Below are positions 44,441 through 55,086 of a stretch of DNA of 64,000 nucleotides, piece by piece. The notes beneath the pieces are model-generated. The model searched no databases. It was not told where the DNA came from and saw only the letters and a program-made list of their open reading frames with translations. The stretch is taken from the NCBI GenBank assembly GCA_034406715.1, contig CP137874.1:744001-808000 (forward strand). Direction: 5' to 3'. The position numbers and the translations under genes were made by a program. Each line of letters begins with the position of its first letter. Positions within the stretch are counted from its first letter, which is position 1. Source of the stretch: Rhodotorula mucilaginosa (taxonomy: Eukaryota; Basidiomycota; Microbotryomycetes; Sporidiobolales; Sporidiobolaceae).

Positions 44441-46649
44441 TTCATCAATCAGGGATGCAGTCACGGTGAGGACGACGCTTGGGCCAACGGTTCGCTCTTC
44501 CCACGCTCGTACAAGTCGCTCGATCTGCTGGAACTTGCTGCTATTCGTTCCGGCTCACAGCTGGACAAGATTTCCTGGGTTCGCCCCGGGAGTGATGAGC
44601 GGGAGAAGCCGCGTACCTGCCCTCTCCCCGTCGCTGCCGCCGTCGGCGCTGGGCGCGCGCATCGCCAAGCCTCCCACGTGACGCGCCGCGGATCGGAGCT
44701 CGACGGAGCTTGATAGCGCTCCTGAAGACAGTGGCAATGGACGTAGCGACGGTGCGCCAGGCGAGCAGGAACAGCTGGGTGGCAAATTTGCCGGTCTCGA
44801 CGGGCAAGCTGCCGCTCCGACTGAAACCCTCTACTCAAACGTACACACGTCCGTGTGCGGAGAGCACGTACGTCAACGCTCGAGGCCAGAGGCGGGGCAA
44901 GCTGCGGCTCTGACCTTTTGCGCGTGCACCCTCCCGCCACATTTGACCGTTGGCGTTTGTCATGCTTTCATTTCCGGGACTGGCACCTTGTTCTCAGCCC
45001 ACATTCTCTTGAGGTGTCAGCAAATCCCCCAATGCTGTAACGGGAGGAGGAGGAGCGTGCGCTCAATCCAAAGATCACGACCTTGAAGGGGCTGTTCGTC
45101 TTGGCATGATGGACGAGCATTTCATCTTCCTTCGGTTTCTCCCGACATCACTTGCGCCACCATATGCATGCACTGCAGCTGGCTATACTGTAATTTCATG
45201 TGCATCTCCAGCTCCGATGAGGCTGCGGGGTAAAGGAGAGTAGCTTCCTCGGCGGCTCAGATCTGCCCAGATTCAATTCACGCACGAGGGCACGAGAACC
45301 GCGCGTTTTTTCCAACTTCCCGGACCGTGAAGGACTATGTACAGTCTAGTACATGTAGATCTACAGGGAGCACGCATGTGGCGAGAAGATCTGCCCGTTC
45401 CTTCAAATCAATCGGGTGGGGCCTGCCGCAAGTTGACAGCTGCAGCTTTTTGAAGCTCGGCGCTCAAGCCTGCAACTCTTCGGCTGGGCGTGGCCAACTT
45501 TGAAGGTGTCTTCGGTGTGTTGCATTGCCATTGAGGACGGAATCGTATTATCGCTCGATGAGTATAGGGAGTCGCCATTTGATTCTGTTTGCTCACGCGA
45601 GCAGTGCGAGCATCGTCCTCGGACCACAAGAGAAGGGACCGCATCGCATCATGCTCTGCAGAACTTGACTTAAGCAAATGGAGTTTGCATCATCGATAGA
45701 GGTATTGTCGCTTATTTAGAGAGAAGCCCGAGGGTAAAAGTTCGGAGGAAGATGCGCACGTTCCGCTCCTTTGAGAAGGCCAAGCGAACGTCTTGGCCCT
45801 CTCTCGCGAGAAGAGCCGGAAACTTGTCGAGGAAAGACGGGATCTTCGCAAGGGTGCAGGCTGGGTCTGACTCCTTTTTTACACTCTTGCACTCACTCTC
45901 AATCCCTATGGAAGCGCTGGACCCCTCATCCGGATGCTATGCCGTCGAGAGAAGCGAGTCTGCCTGCTCGCGCTGCTCGCTGAAATCTGCTCTTCGCGCC
46001 GTGTGCCAAAGTTGGACACGGCCAGTCGGTCCGGAGACGGGACGACTGCAGCTCATGGCTGACTTGCAATGTGCCTGCTGACCCGCACCGACGCATGTGC
46101 GCACGCCGTTACCTTCGAGGCCAATCAGTGAAGGTTGGCGGAACGTGCGCCTCCCTCTCGCCACCGCTATTTTCGTCATCATCGTTTCGAAAAACTCGTG
46201 CCGGCGTCACGGCGTTGATTCGACACCGAAAACTTGCTTCCCATTCACTTCACGCTTTGCTTCGGGCAGCTACACTTGCTCCCCTCCACGGTACTGCACC
46301 CTCCAGCTCGTATCCAGGTGCGTTACGAAATCGGATTGAGGAGCTCCACCTTTTCGTCGGAGTTGGAAATGAGCCAGGCCTTGAAATCTTCGCGACGGCC
46401 GACCGCGTGTGGCTGCATGTGGCGAGGTGCAGCTTGGCCTGTCTACACTACACTCTTCTGTCTCTGTTCTGTCACCTACGAGTCCGCTGATCCGTCCTCT
46501 TCCACGCCCGCCCGCGCGTCGCTCGTTGCCGACCCTCTACACTCGGAGCAGCAGTCTCTCCACCCACACGCTCGGACTCGACCCCGGACTTCGGCATCTC
46601 CATCGCTTCTCCCCAAGCCTCCGGCTGAGCAGCGTAGCCGCAGCCTATC
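44441..46649. other. Core spacer upstream of the MFS transporter
   Basis: A 2.2-kb stretch without recognised genes. Parts around 45150-45420 and 45640-45720 are noticeably AT-richer than the rest of the window. The last 200 bp are pyrimidine-rich and lead into the transporter start. Minus-strand open frames near 44461-44940 have no conserved motif. Confidence 0.5.
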
Positions 46650-49132
46650 ATGAGCACCGGCACTTACGACCGCGACGAGATCACGGCGCACAAGGAGAAG
46701 CAGGCCTACCCCTCGTCTTCGCCTTCCGACTCGTCCGTCGGCCACACCGCCGCGTACGGAACCGTCGACGATTCGGCCCTGGACGCGACCTTGTACCCCG
46801 ATGACTCGTACACTCCCGACGGTACCTACTGGGCCGACCTGCCCCGTGCCGAGCGTAGCCGCTTCGTCAACAAGCAGTTCACGACCGAGTGGGGACGCGA
46901 GTTGCGCGAGACCTGGGTCCTGTTCAAGCAGGACCCGGGAGCGCCCTTGAAGGCGTACTGGAACAAATACGTCCTGACCGGAATGGGCCTCTTTGTCGAG
47001 GGTGAGCCGCGGCTGATTCGACTTGGGGGGAGAATCGCTCTTTTGCTGACCGAGAGGCGACGACAGGTTTCGTCCTCTTCTCGATCGGTAACCTCAAATC
47101 GCTCTTTGCCAGCACCTGGCCGCAGTGCTGGGGAAACAACCCGACCGTCTGCGATGAGAGTGAGTTCACCGACTCGCGCCTTGCAGCTCGCCCATCGGTT
47201 TCTGACTTAGACCCCTCAAACCTTCTACAGACTGGATCAATGCCATCAACTACACTCAGACTTGCGGTATCATCATCGGTCAGGCGATTGTCGGTATCGA
47301 GGGAGACTGGATCGGTCGCAAGTTCGGTCTCTGCCAGGACGCCCTCATCATGTTGATCGGTTCGATCCTCCTCACCGGCACCTGGTCCAACAACCTCAAT
47401 GTCTGGGTCATCGTCTACGCGTGGTGCCTCTTCATCTACGGAATCGGTGTCGGCGGAGAGGTGAGCCCCCCTTCTTGTCGTACTACTCGTCACTCGGATC
47501 GGCAACTGACGCAATGCCTGTGACCCCTTCCAGTACCCTATGACCGGTACTCGTGCCATGGAGACGAGTGCCTTCGGCATTGACGCGACTCGCGACGACC
47601 GCCTTCACCGTGGCCGCAACGTCGTCGGATCCTTCCTCATGCAGGGTGAGCCTCTTCTCATTGTCTGCCGATCATACTCGTCAAGGACCTGCTGACGCTC
47701 ATCGACTCTTGTTGTACAGGCTGGGGACAGGTTTTCAACCAGGCCATCCTTCTCATCTGCATCCTCATCTTCTCGGGCGGTCAGGAGACGGGCCGATTCA
47801 GCGCCAAGGCAACGCAGGCGACCTACCGTGTCCAGTTCGGATTCGCCGTCCTCATCCATTTCTGGCTCCTGTACCACCGTATCTTCAAGATCCACGACGC
47901 CGACACGCTCGTCGCCGGCGTCAAGCGTCGCCAGAACACGTCGGGCTACGACGCTCACTCGTTCCGCCTCCTCATGTCGCACTTCTGGGGTCGCCTCTTC
48001 GCGACTGCAGGTGGTTGGTTCGCCAACGACGTCTTGTGAGCCAGAATCCCGCGCGATTTAGATGAAAGACTCGGGAATCTCGCGCGGTTCAGATGAGAGA
48101 CTCGAAAGCTAACCTTTCCCCGCCCCCCGCAGCTTCTACGGCACCAAGGTCTTCTCCGGCCTGTTCATCAAGATCTTGAAGCCCGGCGCGTCGGTTAGTC
48201 GGAACTCTCACCTTTCGAGCTCGCGTTTCTTTCTCTCCTTCCTTTCACTCACTCACTCTCCTCTTCTCTAGGTCATCGTGACTTGGGAATGGAACATGAT
48301 CAACCTCGCGTGCTCGATCGCCGGTTACTACATGGCCTTCATCTTCATCGACCACAAGGCCTACGGACGTCGCAGGATGCAGCTCGTCGGTTTCACATTC
48401 GACTTCTTGATCTACCTCTTTGCCGGCATCTTCTTCCACCAACTCCAGAAGCCCGGCGCGCCCGTCAAGGCCTTCACCTTCATGTACAACTTCTCGTCGT
48501 TCTGGAACCAGTTCGGCCCGAACTGCGTCTCGTTCCTCGTCGCCGCCGAGGTCTTCCCGGCTTCGGTCCGCGGTACCGCTCACGGCTTCTCGGCCGCGTG
48601 GGGCAAGGCCGGCGCCGTCGTCGCGACGGCCGCGTTCGGTTACATCGACAACCGCTCCAAGTACTGGTTCGCCGTTCCGTTCGGCGCCCTCGGCATGTTC
48701 TGCACGGCCTTCTTCCTCCCCGACACGACCGGTCTCGACCTCCGCGAGCAGGAGCGGTACTGGCGCTGCGTCCGTGCCGGTCGCGCCGAGGACTACCACG
48801 GCGTCGCGATCCACCCGCATCACCTCTCGTGGTACGAGCGCGTCATCCTCAAGCGCCAGAAGCACTACGACCCGGTCCAGGACAAGCTCGACCGGATCGA
48901 GGAGCTTCGCGTCTTGTACGAGGCGTCTCTCATCGAGGACGGTGCGATGAACCCCGAAGCGGCCGCGCTCGACGAGGGCGTCATTCGTTACTTCCAGGCC
49001 GAGGCGCCGCGAGCCGAACGCGTCCAGCGCCAGATCACCAAGGAACAGGCGCTGCGTGGTGAGATTCCGGTCGAGAAGAAGCGCATCCCGCCTCATTCGG
49101 CCCTTGAGGACACGCTCGGCTCGCCGATCTAG
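46650..49132 (+). CDS. MFS transporter related to the phosphate:H+ symporter (PHS) family
   Basis: Seven exons (46650-47001, 47067-47159, 47231-47460, 47534-47645, 47720-48035, 48133-48193, 48272-49132) give 674 residues. The N-terminal 110 residues are hydrophilic, followed by membrane segments beginning YVLTGMGLFVEGFVLFSIGN. Family-like motifs are IIIGQAIVGIEGDWIGRKFG (the loop 2-3 signature), IYGIGVGGEYPMTGTRAMET (aligned to the PHS GGDYPL signature) and AAEVFPASVRGTAHGFSAAW with GKAGAVVATAAF, close to Pho84. The C-terminus is a long charged cytosolic tail (about 130 residues). The key GGDYPL aspartate is replaced by Glu, and TGTRAMET is unlike classical phosphate carriers, so the substrate is uncertain. 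The gene lies at the centre of the large inverted repeat. Confidence 0.88.
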
Positions 49133-49436
49133 AGCGGCGTTTCTTCCACCTCGGACGTTTTTCTCGCCTCTCTTCGCCGTTCCCTTCGTTTCATATATAG
49201 CATTGGCATTGTTTCTTCTAGACCCTTGGAATATCCGCCTACACACAAAAACTTCGAGAAACCTCTCGCTCCCTTTCGTACCTTTACCTAGACCACTCTC
49301 TTCCTCTGTCACTAATACGCTCTCACTCGTTTGTTTTTGGGTTCCGGGTCGTTGTTCACGTGTAGCTTGCAAGGCGCACTTGTTTCACTCTGGTATACTC
49401 GCAGGGAGGGAGAAGACGACGCTTCGGGAGCGGTTC
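49133..49436. other. Convergent 3' intergenic region
   Basis: These 304 bp lie between the transporter stop and the stop of the minus-strand methyltransferase. It is T-rich with catatatag near 49193-49201 and should carry both 3' UTRs. No gene seen. Confidence 0.5.
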
Positions 49437-50733
49437 TTAATCCCATTCCAGGTTGGCGAGCAAAATCTCTTCGAATCGGTCTGCGCCCGCGGCGTACCCT
49501 GCCGCCTTCCCGAGACCGAGCAGCAATTGCTCGTCACTCACGCCGCCAAAGAGGATGCTAGCGTCGTCGTATCGGCTTGTCCCGTCGACCGGACCGAGCG
49601 CGCCCAAGGTCGATGGGTGGCGTCGGCAAACAAAGACGTACAGCTCGTCGTCCTTGTCGCCGATTGAGATACCTCCCGTACCCTCCGAGCCCATCTTCGA
49701 GCCGTACCGAGTCCATTCGACCTTTTCCTGCGCGACCTCCGGCGATGGATGTTCTGATTGTTCCTGCTCTCGGTCGGCGGTCGCATCAACAGCCGGCGAA
49801 TCTGGTCGACGCGTTCTGCCGACCTGCACTGGATCCATCTCGAACCAACGACCTAAGCGAGGTCAAGAACGGTCAACTCGAAAGGCTTTCAAATTTGCTG
49901 AGACAGAGGTGAAACGCACCGAAAGCGCGCCAAAACGGTTCCTCGCGCGTCAAGCTTCGGACTTTGTACGAAAAAATGACTGTCGGCGTCATGGTCGTTG
50001 CCTTGCGAGACTCTGTCGTCGTCGACGGCTCGGTGAGGGCAATCAAGGTGCGCAATAGCGGGCCGTAGAGGAATTCAAAGTAGATGAGGTCGGAGGCGAG
50101 GATGATGTCGGGCTCGAACTCTTCTTCCTTGACGAGTCGGAGGAGCGATGGCTCGTCACCCCAGGGTAACGGTCGAACCAGTACGTCCACCTGGTCCGGT
50201 TCCGCCGCCGCCGCCGCCGTGACCAGACCCTGCTCGGTCGGGTCCTTTCCGCCCGGTTCTCGCTCGGTGTTGCGCAACCAGCGTTGCTGCGCTCGCGCGA
50301 GGTTGTCTTCCAGGAGCGGACAGACGTTGTCCAGATCGGTCATGATCAAGGTAGTCCTCTTCCTCCTGTGCCGGCGAAGCGAGGGTGCGATCGCGAGCGA
50401 GAGGAACCCCGTTCCCGAGCCGAGTTCAAGGACCGTCTGTGCCGGTTCAATCCCGGGCTGAGCAGAACCGTCGTCCGTCGGACCGAAGATCGGACATGGC
50501 GGGTCGAACTGGGGAGGCTTTGGCGGCGCAGCGGTTGTTGACGGCGTCGGCGGCGGCGGAGGGAGGAGGTAATCCCTGAGCAAGTACGCGGCTTCCCACG
50601 TCCTCCCTGCGATTCCGAATCCAGCAATATCTTGTCGAGCTGTGAGAGCAGGTATAGGAAAGCAACGAGTCTCAGCAGGCCGCGGCGTCGTCGTCGTTAC
50701 ACACGAGAGAGGAGAAGAGCGAACCGTCGTCAT
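49437..50733 (-). CDS. Class I methyltransferase of the METTL21 / Methyltransf_16 type
   Basis: Two minus-strand exons (49920-50733, 49437-49852) give 409 residues. The SAM-binding motif I is VLELGSGTGFLSLAIA, preceded by the family's GRTWEAAYLLRDYL helix. Later come LIMTDLDNVCPLLEDN (post-I acidic residue) and DIILASDLIYFEFLYGPLLR, typical of lysine or protein N-methyltransferases of this group. The second exon starts GRWFEMDPVQVG and ends in a region without known motifs. The first 45 residues are Thr/Pro-rich; a cryptic intron between 50650 and 50700 is possible, so the true start is less certain. The right inverted arm begins within about 30 bp of the start codon. Confidence 0.82.
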
Positions 50734-50764
50734 TGTCGTCGAGTTCGACGTGTTTGCTGCAGGA

Positions 50765-51750
50765 GGGCGCGATGGCGAGGTTCGGGGGAAAGTTTGGATC
50801 CCCTAGCCTCGCAGGATCGGCCAGCATGGTGCTGACTGCGATTGTGAGAGGCGTCCAGCTCGAGCGATTCGCTCGAGGAGATGAAACCGGAGATCCGCGG
50901 AGCTGGCTCGCAGCGGGGAAAGCTCCCGCAGCTCTCGTCCCGCGCCTGATTCCTATGCAGCGACAAGGGTCTGCCGATGCTCTGAACACACGCGCCGTGC
51001 TGCTCTCCTGCACCCGCGCGCAGTTGCAGGCAGGCGATGCGCCGGTTCCTCGCTCCCGCTCTCTCCGTCACTTCCCCGCCCGAAGCACTCACAGCTACGG
51101 ACCGACATCGCTTCTAGGGGCTGGTCTTGTACAGGCACCGACTTGAGCTTCCGAAGCCAGGCACCGACTTGAGCTTCCGAAGCTTCGATCCGGCGGCTTC
51201 GATGGTTGTCGCAACCAGGATCGACTTCGCTTCGGCATCGTCAGCCATCGCGCTCCTCCCGAGGTTCGGGACGATTCCCGGACGCACTCGCAAACTCGCC
51301 CAACACCGTCTCCTGGTTCTTACGCTCAGTCAGGAGCGCTCGTTTATCGTCGCGGGATCGCCATGGCTTTCTTTGTCGGGTCACTGTTCGCTCCGATCCT
51401 GCGTACGCCAACACGTCCTCTCATCAAGGTGGTTTTCAGACCTAGATTATCGCTCCCTCTACTCGCCTGGCACCGTTCCGAGAGATGCTGCAGTCTCCCC
51501 TCGTTGGTGCCGAAATCGCCGGCAAAAGGAGCGGTCTGACACGCGATTTGGCAGCTAGTTCTCCCTCAAAGCCTTTGTATTACGTACGTCCCCTCTGCTA
51601 CAGGACGCGATCTCCCTAGACTGAGTGACTCAACAGCCTTGACTGCAGGGCTCGTACGGGCAAGCGGAGGTGCACGCGCCGAGGTAGGGGAGGCCAAGGC
51701 AAACATTGGTCGCGCGAGTGCCTCGAGGTCACACCTGTAACGAATCAGCT
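50765..51750 (+). repeat. Right arm, inner diverged part
   Basis: Inverted relative of 43432-44440. It contains agcctcgcaggatcggccagcatggt at about 50803-50828, the partner of the 44388-44425 anchor, and ctgcagggctcgtacgggc with aagcggaggtgcacgc near 51644-51680. A short direct repeat, aggcaccgacttgagcttcc gaag, occurs twice at about 51133-51182. No supported gene. Confidence 0.7.
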
Positions 51751-51754
51751 AGGT

Positions 51755-52466
51755 ATGATCAGCCTCACGACTACATTTAATAACCTGCTCGCCTCGGCGA
51801 GACGCACGAGTCGAGTCGTTGCACACAACGCCACTTGCGAGAGTTTCGCCTACCCTCTCCGAGCGACGTGCGACGTCCATTCTATCCCATACAATATGCT
51901 ATGCGAAAAGCTGATGGAGGCCTACACTGACTCTGACCAGCTCAAGGCGAGCGAAATTGGCCGCTCGAGCCCCTTCGAAGCCTCCGCGTCATCGCTTCCT
52001 CCTTGACCGCTCGCGCGCCACTGCCGGCCTATACCGACTCAGTCAGCGGGCGCACACACAAGATCAAGCCCGACTACCACACCCAGTCGACCTGCCCGCT
52101 CGCGCAGCGCGCCGCAAGCGATGCTGACTGCGAATCGAGCGGTGCGGCCTCGAGTCCTCCCCAGCGCCGCCTCCACGACTCTTCTGACGCTTGCCAGCCG
52201 CTCTTGGCCGCCTACAGACGTTTACGAGCTCACAAAACGATTGACTGCTCGAGCCCGACCCCTCTTCTGAGAGCCGAATCAAGTTCTGCTCCTCCCCCTC
52301 TCGAAATCGCCTCGGCATGGCTCGCTCGCCTCCTCGTCAAGCTCGGTCGAGTACGAATGATCGACTGAATGATCGACTGAATGGTCGGGCGCAGTACACA
52401 AAGGTGCGTTGCCCTCGCAGCAGCAGTCTCGCGCTCCCTCTTCGGGAGTTCAACCTCCCTTCGCAA
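51755..52466 (+). repeat. Right arm, highly conserved block
   Basis: Inverted near-identical partner of 42700-43431. The plus strand carries the open stretch with YPLRATCDVHSIPYNMLCEK (one Asp-to-Asn change relative to the left arm) and, in another frame, 121 codons from 52003 with two substitutions. Because overlapping frames are all preserved, identity reflects recent copying rather than selection on one frame. Confidence 0.85.
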
Positions 52467-52690
52467 GGATTTTACGAGGGTTCAACACCTGGCCGCCTTT
52501 AATTTTATTCTACTTTGCCATTCCACGTATCAGATTCATCAGATTCGAGCCGGACCGTACTTTGGGATGTACGCAGCAGGAGATGCATGATCCGTCGTCG
52601 TCGTCGTCGAGGACGAGGAGCAACTCAAGACCGAATTTTGAAGAGAGAGTGCGATTGACTGACGACTGCTCGGCGGTAGCGCATCACAGG
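52403..52690 (+). repeat. Right arm copy of the REFNLP-block segment
   Basis: Single copy of the segment present twice in the left arm. It holds the plus-strand translation KVRCPRSSSLALPLREFNLP and ends at gattgactgacgactgc, the complement of the block at 41979 and 42459. The middle part is unlike both left-arm copies. Confidence 0.65.
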
Positions 52691-52955
52691 TCTATGCCAC
52701 TCGACCATGATCATGCGGGCGCCGCTCCTCCACTGTCTCAGCTTGTCCAAATCGGTGCGTGGCTCGCTTGGTCTTCAGGGCGCTTACTGCACCGAATCTT
52801 GGACGACCGCGAGTCGCGAAGAGGACAAGGGTATTTGCTGTGACCAGAAGATTGCGAGAGCTGACATTCAACTGGTCCATCTCCTCACCCACGGGCACCC
52901 TCTCGCGGTTGACAGACGCCGGGGACGAGTCGCGATCACAACCTTGTTGCTCCAG

Positions 52956-54870
52956 GCGAGTCATCTTCTCGGGCTTTCTTTCGGCGACGGGTCCCTTGCG
53001 CATATCATCGCAGCGACGGATCGGCAAGAGAAGATGGCTCGTTCAGTCAGACCCAGTCTGCTGACCTCGAATTTCTGCTCCGTGTTCGTTGGCCGAAACA
53101 GCTGCCGTTGCCGAGACAGATTCTCTCGCCGAGTGAGTCTCCTTCTCGGGCTTTTCCACTGCCCATCCACTGGGCATGGGAGCATCGGACCGATGCTTGA
53201 GCGCGCTCGAGGAGCGTCTCGCTGATCGCCAAGACCGGCGATTAGCAAGTCGTGCTGCAACCAGCACGATGCCCTCTTCCGAGGAAGAGGAGGGACGGAG
53301 ACCCAGCAGGGGTCATCTGCGCAGTCCGGCGTCCGGCGTCTGGCACCTGAACGGCCAACCAGAGTTGGACCATCCCGGGCTGAACGCAGCGGGACTGACA
53401 AGAGAAGGATGGTCTCACCCAGCGTAACGAAAGTTGGCTGACCCTCTCTGCGCTCACCGATGCTGCAGTTCTGAGATATCGAAGTCGCCCCTACAGCTCC
53501 TTAGGAGGTCGCCGGCTCTTCTTCGACAGGTCGGTCAGCTGCTTTCGATTCTGCATTCCCACAGTCGCGCGCAGACCAGTCTTCGCCGCCCAGTGAGTCT
53601 CCTTTCTCGGGCTCTCCCACTCTCCATGGGCGTCATTCCCCCTTTGAGGGGGGGGGGGGGTGTGTTGTCGTCAAAGAGGGACGAGACGCAAAACTGCGCG
53701 GCTCTTCCCAACAAGGTGGCGCGGGCAGAAGATATCTACCCTCACACCAATCGGCAAATCGAGGAGTTTCCCTCGGCTTGCTCAGCCAGTCGAATTGACA
53801 AGAGATGATGACTCGCTCAGCTTCAAAAAGTGTCGCTGACTTTCGCTCCTGTTCGCAGACTGGGAAACAGCAGCATGCAAAGAGACAGTCAAGTGAGTCT
53901 CCTTCTCGGGCTTCTTCCGCTTCCGTGCGCGGGAGCGTGCGAAGCATGGCAGCATCGGACCGATGCTGCAAGAGCACTTCCTGGTTGCCAAGCCGGCGGC
54001 GAGCGAGTCGTGCCACGCAGCACGAATACCGTCTTCCGAGGTGGAACCGGGAGGGGAGGAAACGGAGACCCGAAGGGAGTCTCCAGCGCAGCCTAGCACC
54101 CGGCGTTTGGATGCTGATCTAAACGCTGTCGCAGCAGGATTGTCGGACCTGACAAGAGAAGATGGTCTCACTCAGCATGACAGAACGTCGGCTGACCTTT
54201 CATTCGCTTTTTGTCCCGTTCGGACGAATGAATCCCTCGCAAACCTCACCTACCGTGTCGAATCTGTCGTCTCGCCCGCCTTTTGTCGTCGGCGACTGCA
54301 GACACGACACGACAGGCGAGTGGTCTTCTTGGGCTTCTTCGGTCAGATGACGACACAACGTTCGAAAGAACACCGTGCCGTTACATTCGGCGCAGCCTCT
54401 TTTACGGACCGGTGAGAGGGCGGGTTGAAAGAACACCGTGCCGAAAAAACACCGTGCCCTTGCTGACGGCGCAGCGTCCTTCAGGGAGCGTGTCGGAGGA
54501 GAGCAGAGGAGGAACTTGCACGCTGCGGGATTGACGAGAGAATGATGGCTCGCTCAGTCGCAAATCCAGTGGCTGACCTTTTCTCCTTTTCATAGCCCGC
54601 AAAACAGCGGCTAGCGACAAGACTGCTCCTCGCCGAGTGAGTTTCCTTCTCGGGCTTCTTCCGCTTTTCCATACCAGAGTGAACGGTGAAAGCCGTCAGA
54701 CCGATTGCGTCCATTGTTCGGCGATAGGAATGAATGGAGACTCTACGGAAGTCTTCCCCGCGTAGCCTGGAACTTGGCGGTCCTGACGCTTGGCCATGTG
54801 TAGCCCGTATGAAGCAGGCGGGACATGACAAGAGAAGGAAGCTCACTCAGCATGACCATGTCGGCTGACC
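52956..54870 (+). repeat. Right arm, outer tandem array of intron-like modules
   Basis: The donor-like motif g(t/c)gagt(c/t)..cttctcgggc occurs six times: 52956, 53133, 53593, 53893, 54315 and 54637. The alternating motif tgacaagagaagatggtctc / tgacaagagatgatg.ctcgctcag occurs near 53025, 53395, 53798, 54150, 54533 and 54826. Mini-exon-like pieces between a pyrimidine-rich CAG/TAG acceptor and the GTGAGT donor are 53102-53132 (31 nt), 53565-53592 (28 nt), 53859-53892 (34 nt) and 54596-54636 (41 nt). A run of 13 G lies at about 53648-53660. The array ends before the oxidoreductase gene at 55087. Confidence 0.7.
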
Positions 54871-55086
54871 CCTTCCTTCTTCCGCCTCCATCACCTTCCT
54901 TTGACTCTGCGCTTCCTCGAATGGTACCCGCCGTCAGCTCGACCGCCAACCGCGTATCGTCCACCCGGTCGAACGCATGCAGCCAAGATTTCCCTCGGCC
55001 GCGAAACTGGTTACTCGAGGTCGACATTTCAGCAAGATCACACAGGACGGTAGAAATATGTTTACTTTGCAATGTATATGGTCGCT

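Noticed and set aside
41979-52690. Firm call of a centromere
   Set aside because: Inverted arms around a core resemble some yeast centromeres, but the core here holds two apparently intact genes and is not AT-rich overall. Only chromatin data could support it.
39131-54870. CRISPR-like regular repeats
   Set aside because: The repeated motifs are 350-400 bp or more apart, imperfect, embedded in larger modules, and the genome is fungal with spliceosomal introns.
39131-54870. Retroelement, Helitron or terminal-inverted-repeat transposon
   Set aside because: No reverse transcriptase, integrase, helicase or transposase motif was found in any frame of the arms or the core, and no target-site duplication could be recognised.
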